Assembly (NCBI RefSeq): GCF_937973075.1
Contig: NZ_CALBWL010000026.1
Location: forward strand, 65,612-129,611
Direction: 5' to 3'
DNA length: 64,000 nt
Origin: an uncultured Campylobacter sp.
GTDB taxonomy: Bacteria; Campylobacterota; Campylobacteria; Campylobacterales; Campylobacteraceae
In this document: piece after piece, positions 33,554 to 43,057 of the stretch
How positions within the stretch are numbered: the first letter of the stretch is position 1
How the letters are laid out: every line of letters begins with the position of its first letter
Notes under the pieces: model-generated
What the model saw: only the letters and a program-made list of their open reading frames with translations
Told to the model about the DNA's origin: nothing
Databases searched by the model: none
Position numbers and translations under genes: made by a program

Positions 33554-34936
33554 GTGAAAAAAATGTGGGAGGGGCGCTTTAGCGAGGCGAGTTCGGCGCT
33601 TTTGGAGGAGTTTAACGCCTCGATCGGCTTTGATAGGGCGCTTTGGCAGGAGGATATCGCAGGCAGCAAGGCGCACGCTCGGATGCTCGGCGCCTGCGGG
33701 ATTTTAAAGCAGGGCGAGAGCGAAAAGATCGCCGCGGGGCTTGATGCCGTATTTGAAGAGATAAAAAGCGGTAAATTTGAGTTTAAAACCGCCGACGAGG
33801 ACATCCACATGGCGGTCGAAAAGCGCCTAAGCGAGCTCATCGGAAGCGATCTTGGCGGAAGGCTGCACACCGCGCGCAGCAGAAACGATCAGGTCGCGCT
33901 TGATTTTCGCCTATACGTGCTTAAAAGCGGTGCCGCGATCGCCGAAAAAATCCGCGAGCTAGTAGAGGCTCTGCGAGATATAGCTAGCGAGCACGCGGAC
34001 ACGCTGATGCCCGGCTATACGCACCTTCAGCACGCCCAGCCCGTGAGCCTTGCCTATCATTTGCTAGCTTACGCGTTTATGTTTCGCCGCGACTACGAGC
34101 GCTTTGCCAGCTCGCGCGAGCGAAATAATCTCTGTCCGCTAGGCTCCGCCGCGCTTGCGGGCACGCCGCATCCGATAAACCGCGAGCTGGCCGCGCAGCA
34201 GCTCGGCTTTGCGGGAGTGACGCCAAATGCGATGGACAGCGTCAGCGATCGCGATTTTGCGCTGGAGATCTTGTTTAACGTAAGCTTGCTGATGACGCAT
34301 GCGTCGCGCCTGTGCGAGGAGCTCATTTTGTGGAGCTCGCAGGAGTTCGGATTCGTCACGATCAGCGACGCGTATAGCACGGGCAGCTCGATCATGCCGC
34401 AGAAGAAAAACCCCGACGTCGCCGAGCTAATACGGGGCAAAACGGGGCGCGTAAACGGCAATCTCGTCGCGCTGCTAACGGTGATGAAGGGCTTGCCGCT
34501 AGCCTACAACAAAGACATGCAGGAGGATAAGGAGGGCGTTTTTGACAGCGTCGCCACCGCGCTTGCGAGCCTTGAAATTTTAAAACAGATGCTAAAAACG
34601 GCTAAATTTAACGAGCAAAATATGCTAGCGATGACGAAGCACGGGCACCTCACGGCGACAGATCTGGCCGATTATCTCGTGCGGGAGAAAAACGTACCGT
34701 TTCGCCAGGCGCACTTCATCACGGGCAAGGCCGTGGCGTATGCGGAAAATTTGGGTTTGGATCTTAGCGAGCTAAACGCGCAGCAGCTTGCTAGCGTGGA
34801 TGAAAGCTTGGACGCAGGCGCGGTTAAATTTCTTGATCTAAACGCTTCTAAGGAGGCGCGCAAGTCGCAAGGCGGCACGGCAAATGTGAGCGTGGCGGCA
34901 CAGATTGAAATTTTAAACGAGTGGCTGAAAGGCTAA
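33554..34936 (+). CDS. argH: Argininosuccinate lyase
   Basis: Last step of arginine synthesis: argininosuccinate to arginine plus fumarate. 460 aa. KMWEGRF N-terminus, the HTARSRNDQVALDFRLY active-site region, GYTHLQHAQPVSLA, and the fumarase-superfamily signature GSSIMPQKKNPD. Start set at GTG 33554, 5 nt after AAGGAG; ATG 33563 is the alternative, and the in-frame ATG-less extension upstream is not supported. Confidence 0.96.
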   Translation: MKKMWEGRFSEASSALLEEFNASIGFDRALWQEDIAGSKAHARMLGACGILKQGESEKIAAGLDAVFEEIKSGKFEFKTADEDIHMAVEKRLSELIGSDLGGRLHTARSRNDQVALDFRLYVLKSGAAIAEKIRELVEALRDIASEHADTLMPGYTHLQHAQPVSLAYHLLAYAFMFRRDYERFASSRERNNLCPLGSAALAGTPHPINRELAAQQLGFAGVTPNAMDSVSDRDFALEILFNVSLLMTHASRLCEELILWSSQEFGFVTISDAYSTGSSIMPQKKNPDVAELIRGKTGRVNGNLVALLTVMKGLPLAYNKDMQEDKEGVFDSVATALASLEILKQMLKTAKFNEQNMLAMTKHGHLTATDLADYLVREKNVPFRQAHFITGKAVAYAENLGLDLSELNAQQLASVDESLDAGAVKFLDLNASKEARKSQGGTANVSVAAQIEILNEWLKG

Positions 34937-35396
34937 ATTTAAAGGGCTAAGGCGGCGAAATTTTAAAATTTAGCGCTCGTAGTTTTGAAATTTCGTAGCC
35001 GCGGTTTTAAATTTTAAAATTTGGCGAGCTCGACGATCTGTACGGACACATACACGGGCTGGGCGGGATTAACAAGTGGTGGCGTGTTGGCTGTGTGCGG
35101 AACGGACTTTGTAACGAGATTTTGAAATTTCAGTCGCAGTCTGCGAAATAAAATTTTAAAAGCAGGGCTCGAACAAAGCGATGAATTTAAATTTGACGCT
35201 TCGCTTGCGAGATAAAATTTTAAAAAGCGTACCGCAGCTAAGCTGCCTAAACGCGACTGAAAAGCGGAGGGGCTTTACGCGCGGGTTTTAACCGGTGCCG
35301 AGGGCGGCGCAGAGCAGAATTGAATTTGAACTCAAAGATTAATTACGGCGGATCGGATTTTTTCGGGAGCGGAATTTAATCGAAGCAAATTTAAAC
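34937..35396. other. Intergenic, no gene seen
   Basis: 460 bp, rich in AAATTT/AAAATTTT words, often in the form GAAATTTTAAAATTT. Near-repeats of GCGAGATAAAATTTTAAAA at ~35142 and ~35208 suggest internal duplication. No open frame with a start and ribosome site. Confidence 0.4.
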
Positions 35397-36041
35397 ATGG
35401 AGGGCGTTTTGATATATCTGGTGTCTAATACGAGATTTGAGCATCCGCAGGTGAGGCAGCTTGCGGTCTGCGAGATAAAATTTCTCAAATTTAGCCTGCC
35501 TGCGCAGATTGGCGCGCTAATTTTTACCTCCAAAAATGCGGTGGCGGCGATAAAATTTAATGAAATTTCGATTGATTTAGATATCCCCATTTACGCTATC
35601 GGCGAGCCGTGCGCTGCGGCTGCGCGCGAGTTTGGATTTCGCGATATTTTTGTGGCGCGGCACGGGCACGGAAATGAGTTTGCCGCCGAGATCGCGCCGC
35701 TCTTGCAGGGCAGAGACGCGCTGTATCTGCGTGCGCGCGAGACAGTATCGAAGCTGGAGCAAATTCTATCTAGCGCCGGCGTGCGGCTGCAAAGCGTGAT
35801 CGCCTACGAAAATTCTATCCTCAGCCTCCCCGCCGCCGCAAAGCCGCCGCAAGGCAGTACGCTGATTTTTACCTCGCCTAAAAACGTGCGCGGCTTTACC
35901 GAAAATTTCGGCTGGGACGGGGGCTACAGGGCGGTCTGTATCGGTAGAACGACGGCGAGCGTTTTGAACGAGTTTTGCGAGCCGATAATCTGCGAAAGAA
36001 TGTCAATAAAATCCTGCGTCGATCTGGCGCTTTTGCCATAG
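35397..36041 (+). CDS. hemD: Uroporphyrinogen-III synthase
   Basis: 214-aa two-lobed HemD that cyclises hydroxymethylbilane in heme synthesis. Divergent in sequence, as is usual for HemD. Recognisable motifs are LIFTSKNAV, YAIGEPCAAAAREFGF, YLRARETVSKLEQIL, VIAYEN and TLIFTSPKNVRGF, then CIGRTTASVL. The ATG at 35397 has no ribosome site in front. GGAGGG (35399-35404) lies inside it and is well placed for a TTG at 35409, which would give MIYLVSNT; I consider that start at least as likely. Confidence 0.88.
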   Translation: MEGVLIYLVSNTRFEHPQVRQLAVCEIKFLKFSLPAQIGALIFTSKNAVAAIKFNEISIDLDIPIYAIGEPCAAAAREFGFRDIFVARHGHGNEFAAEIAPLLQGRDALYLRARETVSKLEQILSSAGVRLQSVIAYENSILSLPAAAKPPQGSTLIFTSPKNVRGFTENFGWDGGYRAVCIGRTTASVLNEFCEPIICERMSIKSCVDLALLP

Positions 36042-36058
36042 TTTAAGCAAATTTTGAC

Positions 36059-36064
36059 TATAAT
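36059..36064 (+). promoter_or_regulatory. -10 box of the 6S-like RNA
   Basis: TATAAT preceded by TTGAC, giving a start near 36069-36071, exactly where the closing stem of the predicted RNA begins. Confidence 0.6.
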
Positions 36065-36068
36065 TTTG

Positions 36069-36267
36069 CCCAAGCCTGGGTGAAGCGAGAGCGTTTTATA
36101 TGAGGGTTCAACATATTTGTATAAGCGACGACGTGAGAGGTCCGTGTGACGCGGCTCGGCTCGAGCTTTTTTTAAAGTTACGGGTTGCGACCTAGAGATT
36201 TTTCCTAGTTGCAAGATTGGCTTTGTTTGAGCCGATTCTTTTTACGCAACGCTCACTTGGGTTTTTT
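36069..36267 (+). ncRNA. ssrS: 6S-like RNA (ssrS) upstream of purD
   Basis: A ~199-nt stretch without a gene has the outline of 6S RNA. CCCAAG (36069-36074) pairs with CTTGGG (36256-36261), and after a bulge TGA..GCG pairs with CGCTCA, forming the closing stem. A long internal arm follows, with GGTCCGT (36139-36145) against ACGG...GACC (36180-36192). A further small hairpin lies on the 3' side (ATTGGCT/AGCCGAT). TTTTTT (36262-36267) follows the stem directly as terminator. 6S RNA binds housekeeping RNA polymerase by mimicking an open promoter. I recall Campylobacterota 6S genes lying next to purD, which fits. purD's ribosome site (ACGGAGG) begins 6 nt after the T run. Confidence 0.72.
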
Positions 36268-36284
36268 ACGTTACGGAGGCTTCA

Positions 36285-37541
36285 TTGAATATCCTAATAA
36301 TCGGCGGCGGCGGTAGAGAATACGCGATCGGGCTAAGACTTCGCGAGGATAAAAACGTTTTAAATCTGTATTTTGCTCCGGGAAACGGCGCTACAAAGGC
36401 GCTCGGTAAAAATTTAGATTTAAAAGATTTTGATGAACTTGCGCTCTTTGCGAAAAACAACGACATAGCTCTTACTATCGTGGGCGCCGAAGAGCCGCTT
36501 ACAAAAGGTATCGTGGATATTTTCAAAGCGCAAGGCCTCGCGATATTCGGTCCCAGCGCCGCTGCGGCGAAGCTTGAGGGCTCTAAAGCCTATATGAAGG
36601 ACTTTCTGGCGCGAAATCATATCAAAACCGCAAAATTTCTAAGCAGCGACGATCTATCCGAAATTTCAAAATTTATCGATACCCTAGACGGCCGCGTCGT
36701 GGTCAAAGCGGACGGCTTGTGTGCGGGCAAAGGCGTCATAATCGCAAATTCCAAAGATGAAGCTAAAAAAGCCGCCGCGGATATGCTAAGCGGCGAAAGC
36801 TTCGGCGAAGCAGGCAAGCGCGTTGTCGTGGAGGAGTTTTTAGAGGGCTTCGAGCTGAGCTTTTTTGCGATCTGCGACGGGGAAAATTTCGTAAGCTTGC
36901 CCGTAGCGCAGGATCACAAAAAGCTTCTTGACGGCGATCTGGGCCCGAACACCGGCGGCATGGGAGCTTATGCGCCAAGCCCGCTAGCGGATGCCGCGCT
37001 GATAAAAAGAGTGCAGAGCGAGATCGTCGCACCCACGCTAAAAGGGATGCAGCAGCAGGGCGCGCCCTTTTGCGGCGTGCTATTCGTGGGGCTTATGATC
37101 GTGGGCGGCGAGCCTTACGTGTTGGAGTACAACGTGCGCTTCGGAGATCCGGAGTGCGAGGTTTTGATGCCGCTAATTGGCGGAAATTTGAGCGAAATTT
37201 TATACAACGCCGCCGTAGGTAAGCTAAGCAGCATAAGTTTAAAAGAGCGATTTGCGGTGGGCGTCGTGATGGCTAGCGAGCGCTACCCTTACGGCTCTTC
37301 GCAGCCTGCATTGATCAAGGCCGGCGAAATTCCCGCCGGCGCGCATATCTGCTATGCAGGCGTGAGCGAGCGGGACGGGCAAATTTACGCTAGCGGCGGG
37401 CGCGTTTTGGTAAGCGTGGGCGTCGCACAGAGCCTAAAGCAGGCGCGCGACGCGGCTTACGCGCTGTGCAAAAATATAAAATTTAGCGGCGCGCAGTATA
37501 GGTGCGATATCGCGCACCAAGCCTTAAGAGATAAAATTTGA
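36285..37541 (+). CDS. purD: Phosphoribosylamine-glycine ligase
   Basis: ATP-grasp enzyme making GAR in purine synthesis. 418 aa. N-terminal NILIIGGGGREYAIGLRL, ATP-grasp KADGLCAGKGVIIA, VVVEEFLEGFELSFFA, GPNTGGMGAYAPSPL and YNVRFGDPECEVLMPL. Start is TTG 36285, 5 nt after ACGGAGG; no ATG is available. It heads a run of overlapping genes through pnp and follows the 6S-like RNA. Confidence 0.96.
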   Translation: MNILIIGGGGREYAIGLRLREDKNVLNLYFAPGNGATKALGKNLDLKDFDELALFAKNNDIALTIVGAEEPLTKGIVDIFKAQGLAIFGPSAAAAKLEGSKAYMKDFLARNHIKTAKFLSSDDLSEISKFIDTLDGRVVVKADGLCAGKGVIIANSKDEAKKAAADMLSGESFGEAGKRVVVEEFLEGFELSFFAICDGENFVSLPVAQDHKKLLDGDLGPNTGGMGAYAPSPLADAALIKRVQSEIVAPTLKGMQQQGAPFCGVLFVGLMIVGGEPYVLEYNVRFGDPECEVLMPLIGGNLSEILYNAAVGKLSSISLKERFAVGVVMASERYPYGSSQPALIKAGEIPAGAHICYAGVSERDGQIYASGGRVLVSVGVAQSLKQARDAAYALCKNIKFSGAQYRCDIAHQALRDKI

Positions 37542-37975
37542 TCGTCGCTCCGCTTAGCAGGCGCGTAATCGCGTTTAGTATCGACGAAGCGGTGAGCGTA
37601 ACGCTTTTTGTGGTCGTGCTATTTGCTATCGACGAGCCAGAGCTTGTTGCGGCGGCGCAGAGCGGAAGCAATCTTGAGGTACAAAAGATCGCGTCGAAAT
37701 TCATTTTGCATTACGTGATAATAAAATTTTTATATCAGGCGATTTTCGTCTATCTATACGGCGCGACGCTAGGCAAGCTTGCGGTTAAAATTTATTGCGT
37801 CCGCGCTGACGGCAGCTCTATGGATATCGCTACTGCAGCGATCCGCGCGGCGGTTAGGTTGATAAGCGAGATGATCTTTTATATGGGATTTTTGGTGGCG
37901 CTTTTTACGAACTCGCGTCAGAGCCTGCATGATATGGCGGCGAAAACATTGGTGGTAGAGATTGAAAAAGAGTAA
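37538..37975 (+). CDS. RDD-family membrane protein
   Basis: 145 aa. R-x-x-A-F-x-x-D opening (SRRVIAFSIDEAV), two to three membrane segments (VTLFVVVLFAI; YVIIKFLYQAIFVYLYG), GATLGKLAVKIYCV and a C-terminal NSRQSLHDMAAKTLVV, the RDD pattern. TTG start overlaps the purD stop (TTGA); the end overlaps lptD by 14 bp. Function of RDD proteins is poorly defined (some affect ion homeostasis). Its coupling to lptD in this operon suggests an envelope role, but that is inference. Confidence 0.85.
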   Translation: MIVAPLSRRVIAFSIDEAVSVTLFVVVLFAIDEPELVAAAQSGSNLEVQKIASKFILHYVIIKFLYQAIFVYLYGATLGKLAVKIYCVRADGSSMDIATAAIRAAVRLISEMIFYMGFLVALFTNSRQSLHDMAAKTLVVEIEKE

Positions 37976-40220
37976 AAAATTTAAAATTCTAGCGCTTAGT
38001 TTTAGCGCTCTTTTAGCAAGTAGTGCGAGCGCAAAGGTCCAAGACGTCGAGCTTATAGCAGATAATGTCGAGAAAAACGGCTTTTTGACGGAAGCGAGCG
38101 GCAACGTAACGGTGTATTCGCAGGACTACTTTATCACCGCCGATCGCGCTACATACGACGAGCAAAACGGCATCATCGAGCTTTTCGGCAATGTCAATGC
38201 AATGCGCGGCAGCAGTGAAACTACGCGTGCGCAGCATGTCAAAATCGATCTGAAAAACGATAAGCAGCAAGCCGACGTAAATTTTATGATGGACAAGGAC
38301 TCCGAGCTTTGGATGCAAAACGACGCCAGCTGCAGCGACAGCGAGTATTACCGCGTGGAGGGCTCCAGCGTATCTAGCTGCAATGTCACCGATCCCGATT
38401 GGCGCATCAAATTTAGTAGCGGCATGCTCAATAAAGAGAGCAAATTCCTCCATCTTTTTAATCCGAGATTTTATGTGGGTGACGTGCCGGTGCTCTATCT
38501 GCCGTATTTCGGCTTCCCGACTGATCGCACGCGCCGCACGGGCTTGCTGCCTCCAGAGGCTGGCTACATTAGCAAGGAAGGAATTTATTACAAGCAGCCG
38601 ATCTATTTTGCGCCTTACGACAGCTGGGATTTTCAGCTCGATCCGCAGGTGCGCACGCGCAGGGGCTTTGGCGTATACGGCACCTTTCGCTTCACGGAAT
38701 CCCCGTACTCTTACGGAGAGATTAAAGGTGGAGTTTTTGATAACTTCTCACGGGCGCAAAAGCGGCTCGAATACAAAAACGAGCGCCACCACGGATTTGA
38801 AGTGCAATACGATCGCAGCAAGCTTGCGACCTATCTGCTAGACGGCGATCTACGCGAAAATTTATGGATCGATTTTACTCAGCTAAACGACCTTGAATAC
38901 TACGATCTGAAGGAAAAGGGAGGTCTTGGCAACGATGCGGATAATTCGCTCGTAACTTCACGGCTGAATTATTATTTGACCTCAGACGAGCACTATTTTG
39001 GCGCTTACGGACGCTACTACATCGATACAAGCAAGCTAAACGCCGATAATACTTTCCGCAACGAAGATACCGTCCAAGAGCTTCCGACGCTTCAATATCA
39101 TAAATTTAGCAATGATTTGGGACTGCCAAATTTGATCTATTCGCTTGATGCAAAAGCGCGTAATTACACCAGATGGGAGGGCGCGACTGCTCGCCAATAC
39201 GAGTTTGACGTGCCGATCAGTATAAGCACACCGCTACTGGCGGATTATTTAAATTTCGCCTTTACCGAGCGAGTGTATATGACCAATATCGATTGGCACG
39301 ATAAATTCTACTACGCAAACGGAGATCTTGGCGAGGATAAAAGCACTTTCTACGCTAATCAATACACCGAGCTTTCGCTCTACACCGACGTAGCCAGGGC
39401 TTACGATAGCTTGTATCATACGATGAGCTGGAGAGCGGATTTTAGAATTCCAAGCTGGCAGCAAGGCGACATCGAGGATAGAATTTTAAAGTATCATCAG
39501 TATAAATACGACCTTGCTCGCGGCGCAGTAGATCGCTCGCGGCTAGGTAACTTGCAAGACTCGCTTTATTGGGAGGATAACTTCTTAAGTGAGCTTAGTG
39601 ACGAATACACCCACGAAAATGCAGCTTTAAGTATGACGCAGTTTTTCTATAATGAAGACGGACGTAAATTTTTACGCCATAGCGTCAAGCAGCGATATGA
39701 CTTCGACGATCATGAGTTCGACGATTTAGAACACCGCATCGATGCGTATTTTGCAAATGGATTAAATATCGGAAACCGCTTTACCTACTCGCATAAATAT
39801 AAAAGCTTCGATAAGGTCTATACCTACGCCAACTACTCCAACGAAGACTTTAGCTTTGGACTTAGTCACGCTTACGAATACGAAAAGCTAAGCATGGAGC
39901 CTAAACGCTATACGAAAGATAACTACGGCATCGTAAACGCTTCGGTAAATTTACCTAGGAATAATAAAATTTTTGGGCGTTGGGATTACGACTTGGAGCG
40001 ATCTTATTCTAAAATGTGGCGCGTGGGGTTTTCTCATACGCGCAAGTGTTGGAATTACTCTTTTGTGTATCAAGAGGATATCGAGCCTAAAAATACCAGT
40101 ACAACGGGCTATAGCAAAGCAAGCAAGGAGCGCGGAATTTACTTTCTCGTAAATTTCTATCCGTTTGGCGGAGTAGGGTATGATTTTTCAGTAGATAGTG
40201 AATACGGAAGCGAAAAATAA
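37962..40220 (+). CDS. lptD: LPS-assembly outer-membrane protein LptD
   Basis: 752-aa translocon that inserts lipooligosaccharide into the outer leaflet. Signal peptide (ALSFSALLASSASA), an N-terminal OstA/LptA-like beta-jellyroll (VELIADNVEKNGFLTEASG through KIDLKNDKQQADVN), and the barrel with FYVGDVPVLYLPYFGFPTD, RRTGLLPPEAGY and a C-terminal FYPFGGVGYDFSVDSEYG. Cys residues in the N-terminal domain (ASCSDSEY, SSCNVTDP) and near the end (RKCWNY) could provide disulfides, as in E. coli LptD. TTG start; the stop overlaps the next ATG (TAATG). Confidence 0.94.
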   Translation: MKKSKKFKILALSFSALLASSASAKVQDVELIADNVEKNGFLTEASGNVTVYSQDYFITADRATYDEQNGIIELFGNVNAMRGSSETTRAQHVKIDLKNDKQQADVNFMMDKDSELWMQNDASCSDSEYYRVEGSSVSSCNVTDPDWRIKFSSGMLNKESKFLHLFNPRFYVGDVPVLYLPYFGFPTDRTRRTGLLPPEAGYISKEGIYYKQPIYFAPYDSWDFQLDPQVRTRRGFGVYGTFRFTESPYSYGEIKGGVFDNFSRAQKRLEYKNERHHGFEVQYDRSKLATYLLDGDLRENLWIDFTQLNDLEYYDLKEKGGLGNDADNSLVTSRLNYYLTSDEHYFGAYGRYYIDTSKLNADNTFRNEDTVQELPTLQYHKFSNDLGLPNLIYSLDAKARNYTRWEGATARQYEFDVPISISTPLLADYLNFAFTERVYMTNIDWHDKFYYANGDLGEDKSTFYANQYTELSLYTDVARAYDSLYHTMSWRADFRIPSWQQGDIEDRILKYHQYKYDLARGAVDRSRLGNLQDSLYWEDNFLSELSDEYTHENAALSMTQFFYNEDGRKFLRHSVKQRYDFDDHEFDDLEHRIDAYFANGLNIGNRFTYSHKYKSFDKVYTYANYSNEDFSFGLSHAYEYEKLSMEPKRYTKDNYGIVNASVNLPRNNKIFGRWDYDLERSYSKMWRVGFSHTRKCWNYSFVYQEDIEPKNTSTTGYSKASKERGIYFLVNFYPFGGVGYDFSVDSEYGSEK

Positions 40221-40939
40221 TGACGCCTAGAGCCGAGCTGATGTTTGAAAACCAAATCGACGCCGCGATGAAACTCGCAGAAATTTTACCCGCTACCGTG
40301 ATCAAAAACGAAAATTTTCTAATAATCGCTCAATCCCTGGAGTCGCTTCCTATCGCAAACCATCTTGCTCTAAAGCTGGGGCTTGCTTATGAGTTTTTAT
40401 TCACAGAGCCCGTTTTGGCGCCTAATAATCCTGAATGCGCGATCGCGTGCGTAAGCGAGACCCAAGAGATCGTGATGGTAGATGAGCTCGTGCGAAGCTT
40501 CGGCATCAGCCTGGATTATGTTTACGGACAGGCGAACAGACTTTATGAGGAGAAAATTTTAAAAAACATGTATAAATTTCGCAAGGGCGAGCTTTTGGGA
40601 AATTTAGAGAAAAAAAACGTCATCTTGGTAGATGAGGGGTGTGAGAGCGGGCTGACCGCACTTACTTGCATAAAGACGCTCGTAAGCTTAAACGCCAAAG
40701 CGATCTTTTACGCCACGCCCGTTATCGGCAGCGATAATGCGGACGAGATCGCCATGCTAGTAGATGGAATTTACGCCGTTCACAAGATCAGAGATTTCGT
40801 GAACGTGGATTTTTATTATAAAGAAAAAACGCTCTCAAGCGCGGAGGAGATAATGCAAATTTTAAACAAATGCCCGCTTTATCTGCCGTTTCACGAGACC
40901 AACAAAAATAAGGAGAAAATTAATGCAGTGCAAAATTGA
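40220..40939 (+). CDS. Phosphoribosyltransferase-fold protein
   Basis: 239 aa. The PRTase PRPP-loop region reads NVILVDEGCESGLTALTC, a variant of the usual VDDGxxTGxT loop with Cys-Glu in place of Ala-Thr, so catalytic activity is uncertain. The strand and hood regions (FLIIAQSLESLPIANHLALK; FYATPVIGSDNADE) fit the fold. It lies between lptD and pnp with overlaps on both sides (1 bp and 17 bp). A similar conserved gene precedes pnp in other Campylobacter by memory. Substrate unknown. Confidence 0.75.
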   Translation: MTPRAELMFENQIDAAMKLAEILPATVIKNENFLIIAQSLESLPIANHLALKLGLAYEFLFTEPVLAPNNPECAIACVSETQEIVMVDELVRSFGISLDYVYGQANRLYEEKILKNMYKFRKGELLGNLEKKNVILVDEGCESGLTALTCIKTLVSLNAKAIFYATPVIGSDNADEIAMLVDGIYAVHKIRDFVNVDFYYKEKTLSSAEEIMQILNKCPLYLPFHETNKNKEKINAVQN

Positions 40940-43037
40940 AGTAAATGGCAATACCGAAATTTTCGATATCAATAAGGTCGCAAAGCAAGCCGCGGGTGCG
41001 GCGCTTTTGCGTGTGAAAAATACCGTCGTGCTAGCTACCGTAGCGCGCGAAGAGACGCAGGTGCAGGAGGACTTTTTACCCCTTACCGTGCAATATGTCG
41101 AAAAGATGTACGCAGCAGGCAGAATCCCCGGAGGCTACATCAAGCGCGAGACCAAGCCGGGCGATTTTGAGACGCTAACGAGCCGCATCATAGACCGCTC
41201 GCTGCGCCCGCTCTTTCCAAAAGGCTATGCATATCCGACGCAGATCGTAGTTTACGTGCTATCTGCAGATCCAGAGGTTGATCTGCAAGTCGTCGCTCTT
41301 AATGCGGCGTCTGCGGCGCTATATCTTAGCGACATCCCGATTAAAGCGCCCGTTTGCGGCGTGCGCATAGGCTATCAAAACGGAAGCTTCATCTTAAATC
41401 CGAGCAACTCCGCGCTTAAAGCTAGCGCGCTCGATCTTTACGTAGCGGGCGTCGGCGATGAGCTTTTGATGATCGAGATGCGCTCCCTGCCGCAGATTAG
41501 AGGCGGTGCGCAACAGATGAATGAATTTAGCGAAGATATGATGGTAGATGCGATCGATTTTGCCGCAAAAGCGATAAGCGCGGGCTCGGGCGCCTACGAA
41601 GAGGCTTTTCTACCGCTTAAAAAGCCGGATGCGAGCCTAGAGTACAAGCCTGAGATCGAGGATGAGGAGATCGCAAGCTTCATCGACGCAAACTACAAAG
41701 ACGCCGTCAAAGCGGCGATCAATCAGATGGCAAAGAGCGAGCGCGCTACCGAACTAAACAAAATCGTAGATCAAATTTTAACTACCGAGGTCGCGGCGCA
41801 AAACGAGTGGAGCAAAGAGGTGATCTCTAGCGTCATCGGCAAGTATAAGCGCGGCATCATCCGCACGCAGATCATCGAGGATCACCGCAGAGCCGACGGA
41901 CGCGCGCTTGATGAGGTGCGCCCGATCAGTATCGAGACAAATATCCTACCGTGCGCGCATGGAAGCTGCCTATTTACGCGCGGGCAGACGCAGGCTTTAG
42001 TCGTCACTACACTAGGCGGCGATAGCGACGCGCAGCTAAGTGACAGCCTAACGCAGCTCGAGCCGATCAGCGATAGATTTATGTTTAACTACAACTTCCC
42101 GGGCTTTTGCGTCGGCGAAGCAAGCTCGCTCAAAAGCCCAGGCAGACGCGAGTTGGGACATGGAAATTTAGCCAAAAGAGCGCTATATCCGAGTATAGAT
42201 CTAAACTCACCGCAGTCCATCCGCGTAGTGAGCGAAATTTTAGAGAGCAACGGCTCAAGCTCGATGGCTTCGGTCTGCGGCGGCGCACTTTCTCTCCGAG
42301 CAGCGGGCGTACCTACGCTAAAGCTAGTTGCGGGCGTCGCGATGGGCTTGATTTTTGAGGGCGAAAAACACGCCGTGCTAACCGACATAATGGGGCTTGA
42401 GGATCACGACGGCGATATGGATTTCAAGGTCGCGGGCACTTATGAGGGTATCACCGCGCTTCAGATGGATATCAAGCTCGGCGGCATTAGCTTAGAGGTT
42501 TTAAAAGAAGCTCTAGCGCAGGCAAAGCAGGCTCGCGCGCATATTTTGGGCCTTATGGAGCAGGCGGATGCGGCGATCGTTATAAACGAGGATGTGCTTC
42601 CGAAGCTTGAAATTTTTAGCGTCGAGGCGAGCAAAATCCCCGACATCATCGGTCAGGGCGGCAAGGTCATCAAAGAGATCACCGAAAGCTTCGGCGTAAA
42701 TATCGATCTGGATCGCGAAAAGGGTGAGGTCAAGATCCAAGGCGCCAAAGCTAGCGGCGTATCGGGCGCAAAAGAGAAAATTTTATCGATAGTTTCAAAT
42801 TCTCGCGATTTTCGCAAGCCGCGCGGTGAACGCAAAGAGGTAAAATTTCAGATCGGCGAGGAGTTTGACGGTGTGGTGCAAAGCGTACTGGATTTCGGCA
42901 CTTTCATCTCACTACGAGACGGCGTGGACGGATTGCTGCGCGCTAAATTTATCACGACGCCTTACAAGGCGGGCGACGTGGTGCGAGTGCGCGTGACTGA
43001 TCAGAAAGGCACTAAAATTTCACTGGAATTAGCTTAA
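40923..43037 (+). CDS. pnp: Polynucleotide phosphorylase
   Basis: 3'-5' phosphorolytic exoribonuclease. 704 aa. Two RNase PH-like cores (first with GGYIKRETKPGDFETLTSRI; second with CAHGSCLFTRGQTQAL and MGLEDHDGDMDFKVAGT). The KH domain (IPDIIGQGGKVIKEITESFG) and the S1 domain (GEEFDGVVQSVLDFGTFISL) follow. The start lies inside the PRTase gene with AAGGAG upstream, so translation is coupled. Confidence 0.97.
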   Translation: MQCKIEVNGNTEIFDINKVAKQAAGAALLRVKNTVVLATVAREETQVQEDFLPLTVQYVEKMYAAGRIPGGYIKRETKPGDFETLTSRIIDRSLRPLFPKGYAYPTQIVVYVLSADPEVDLQVVALNAASAALYLSDIPIKAPVCGVRIGYQNGSFILNPSNSALKASALDLYVAGVGDELLMIEMRSLPQIRGGAQQMNEFSEDMMVDAIDFAAKAISAGSGAYEEAFLPLKKPDASLEYKPEIEDEEIASFIDANYKDAVKAAINQMAKSERATELNKIVDQILTTEVAAQNEWSKEVISSVIGKYKRGIIRTQIIEDHRRADGRALDEVRPISIETNILPCAHGSCLFTRGQTQALVVTTLGGDSDAQLSDSLTQLEPISDRFMFNYNFPGFCVGEASSLKSPGRRELGHGNLAKRALYPSIDLNSPQSIRVVSEILESNGSSSMASVCGGALSLRAAGVPTLKLVAGVAMGLIFEGEKHAVLTDIMGLEDHDGDMDFKVAGTYEGITALQMDIKLGGISLEVLKEALAQAKQARAHILGLMEQADAAIVINEDVLPKLEIFSVEASKIPDIIGQGGKVIKEITESFGVNIDLDREKGEVKIQGAKASGVSGAKEKILSIVSNSRDFRKPRGERKEVKFQIGEEFDGVVQSVLDFGTFISLRDGVDGLLRAKFITTPYKAGDVVRVRVTDQKGTKISLELA

Positions 43038-43057
43038 AATTTTAATAGGAGTATGAG

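Noticed and set aside
36155..36177. GCTCG/CGAGC hairpin followed by seven T as an independent terminator
   Set aside because: It lies inside the arm of the predicted 6S-like fold, whose closing stem and T6 are further downstream; treated as part of that RNA.
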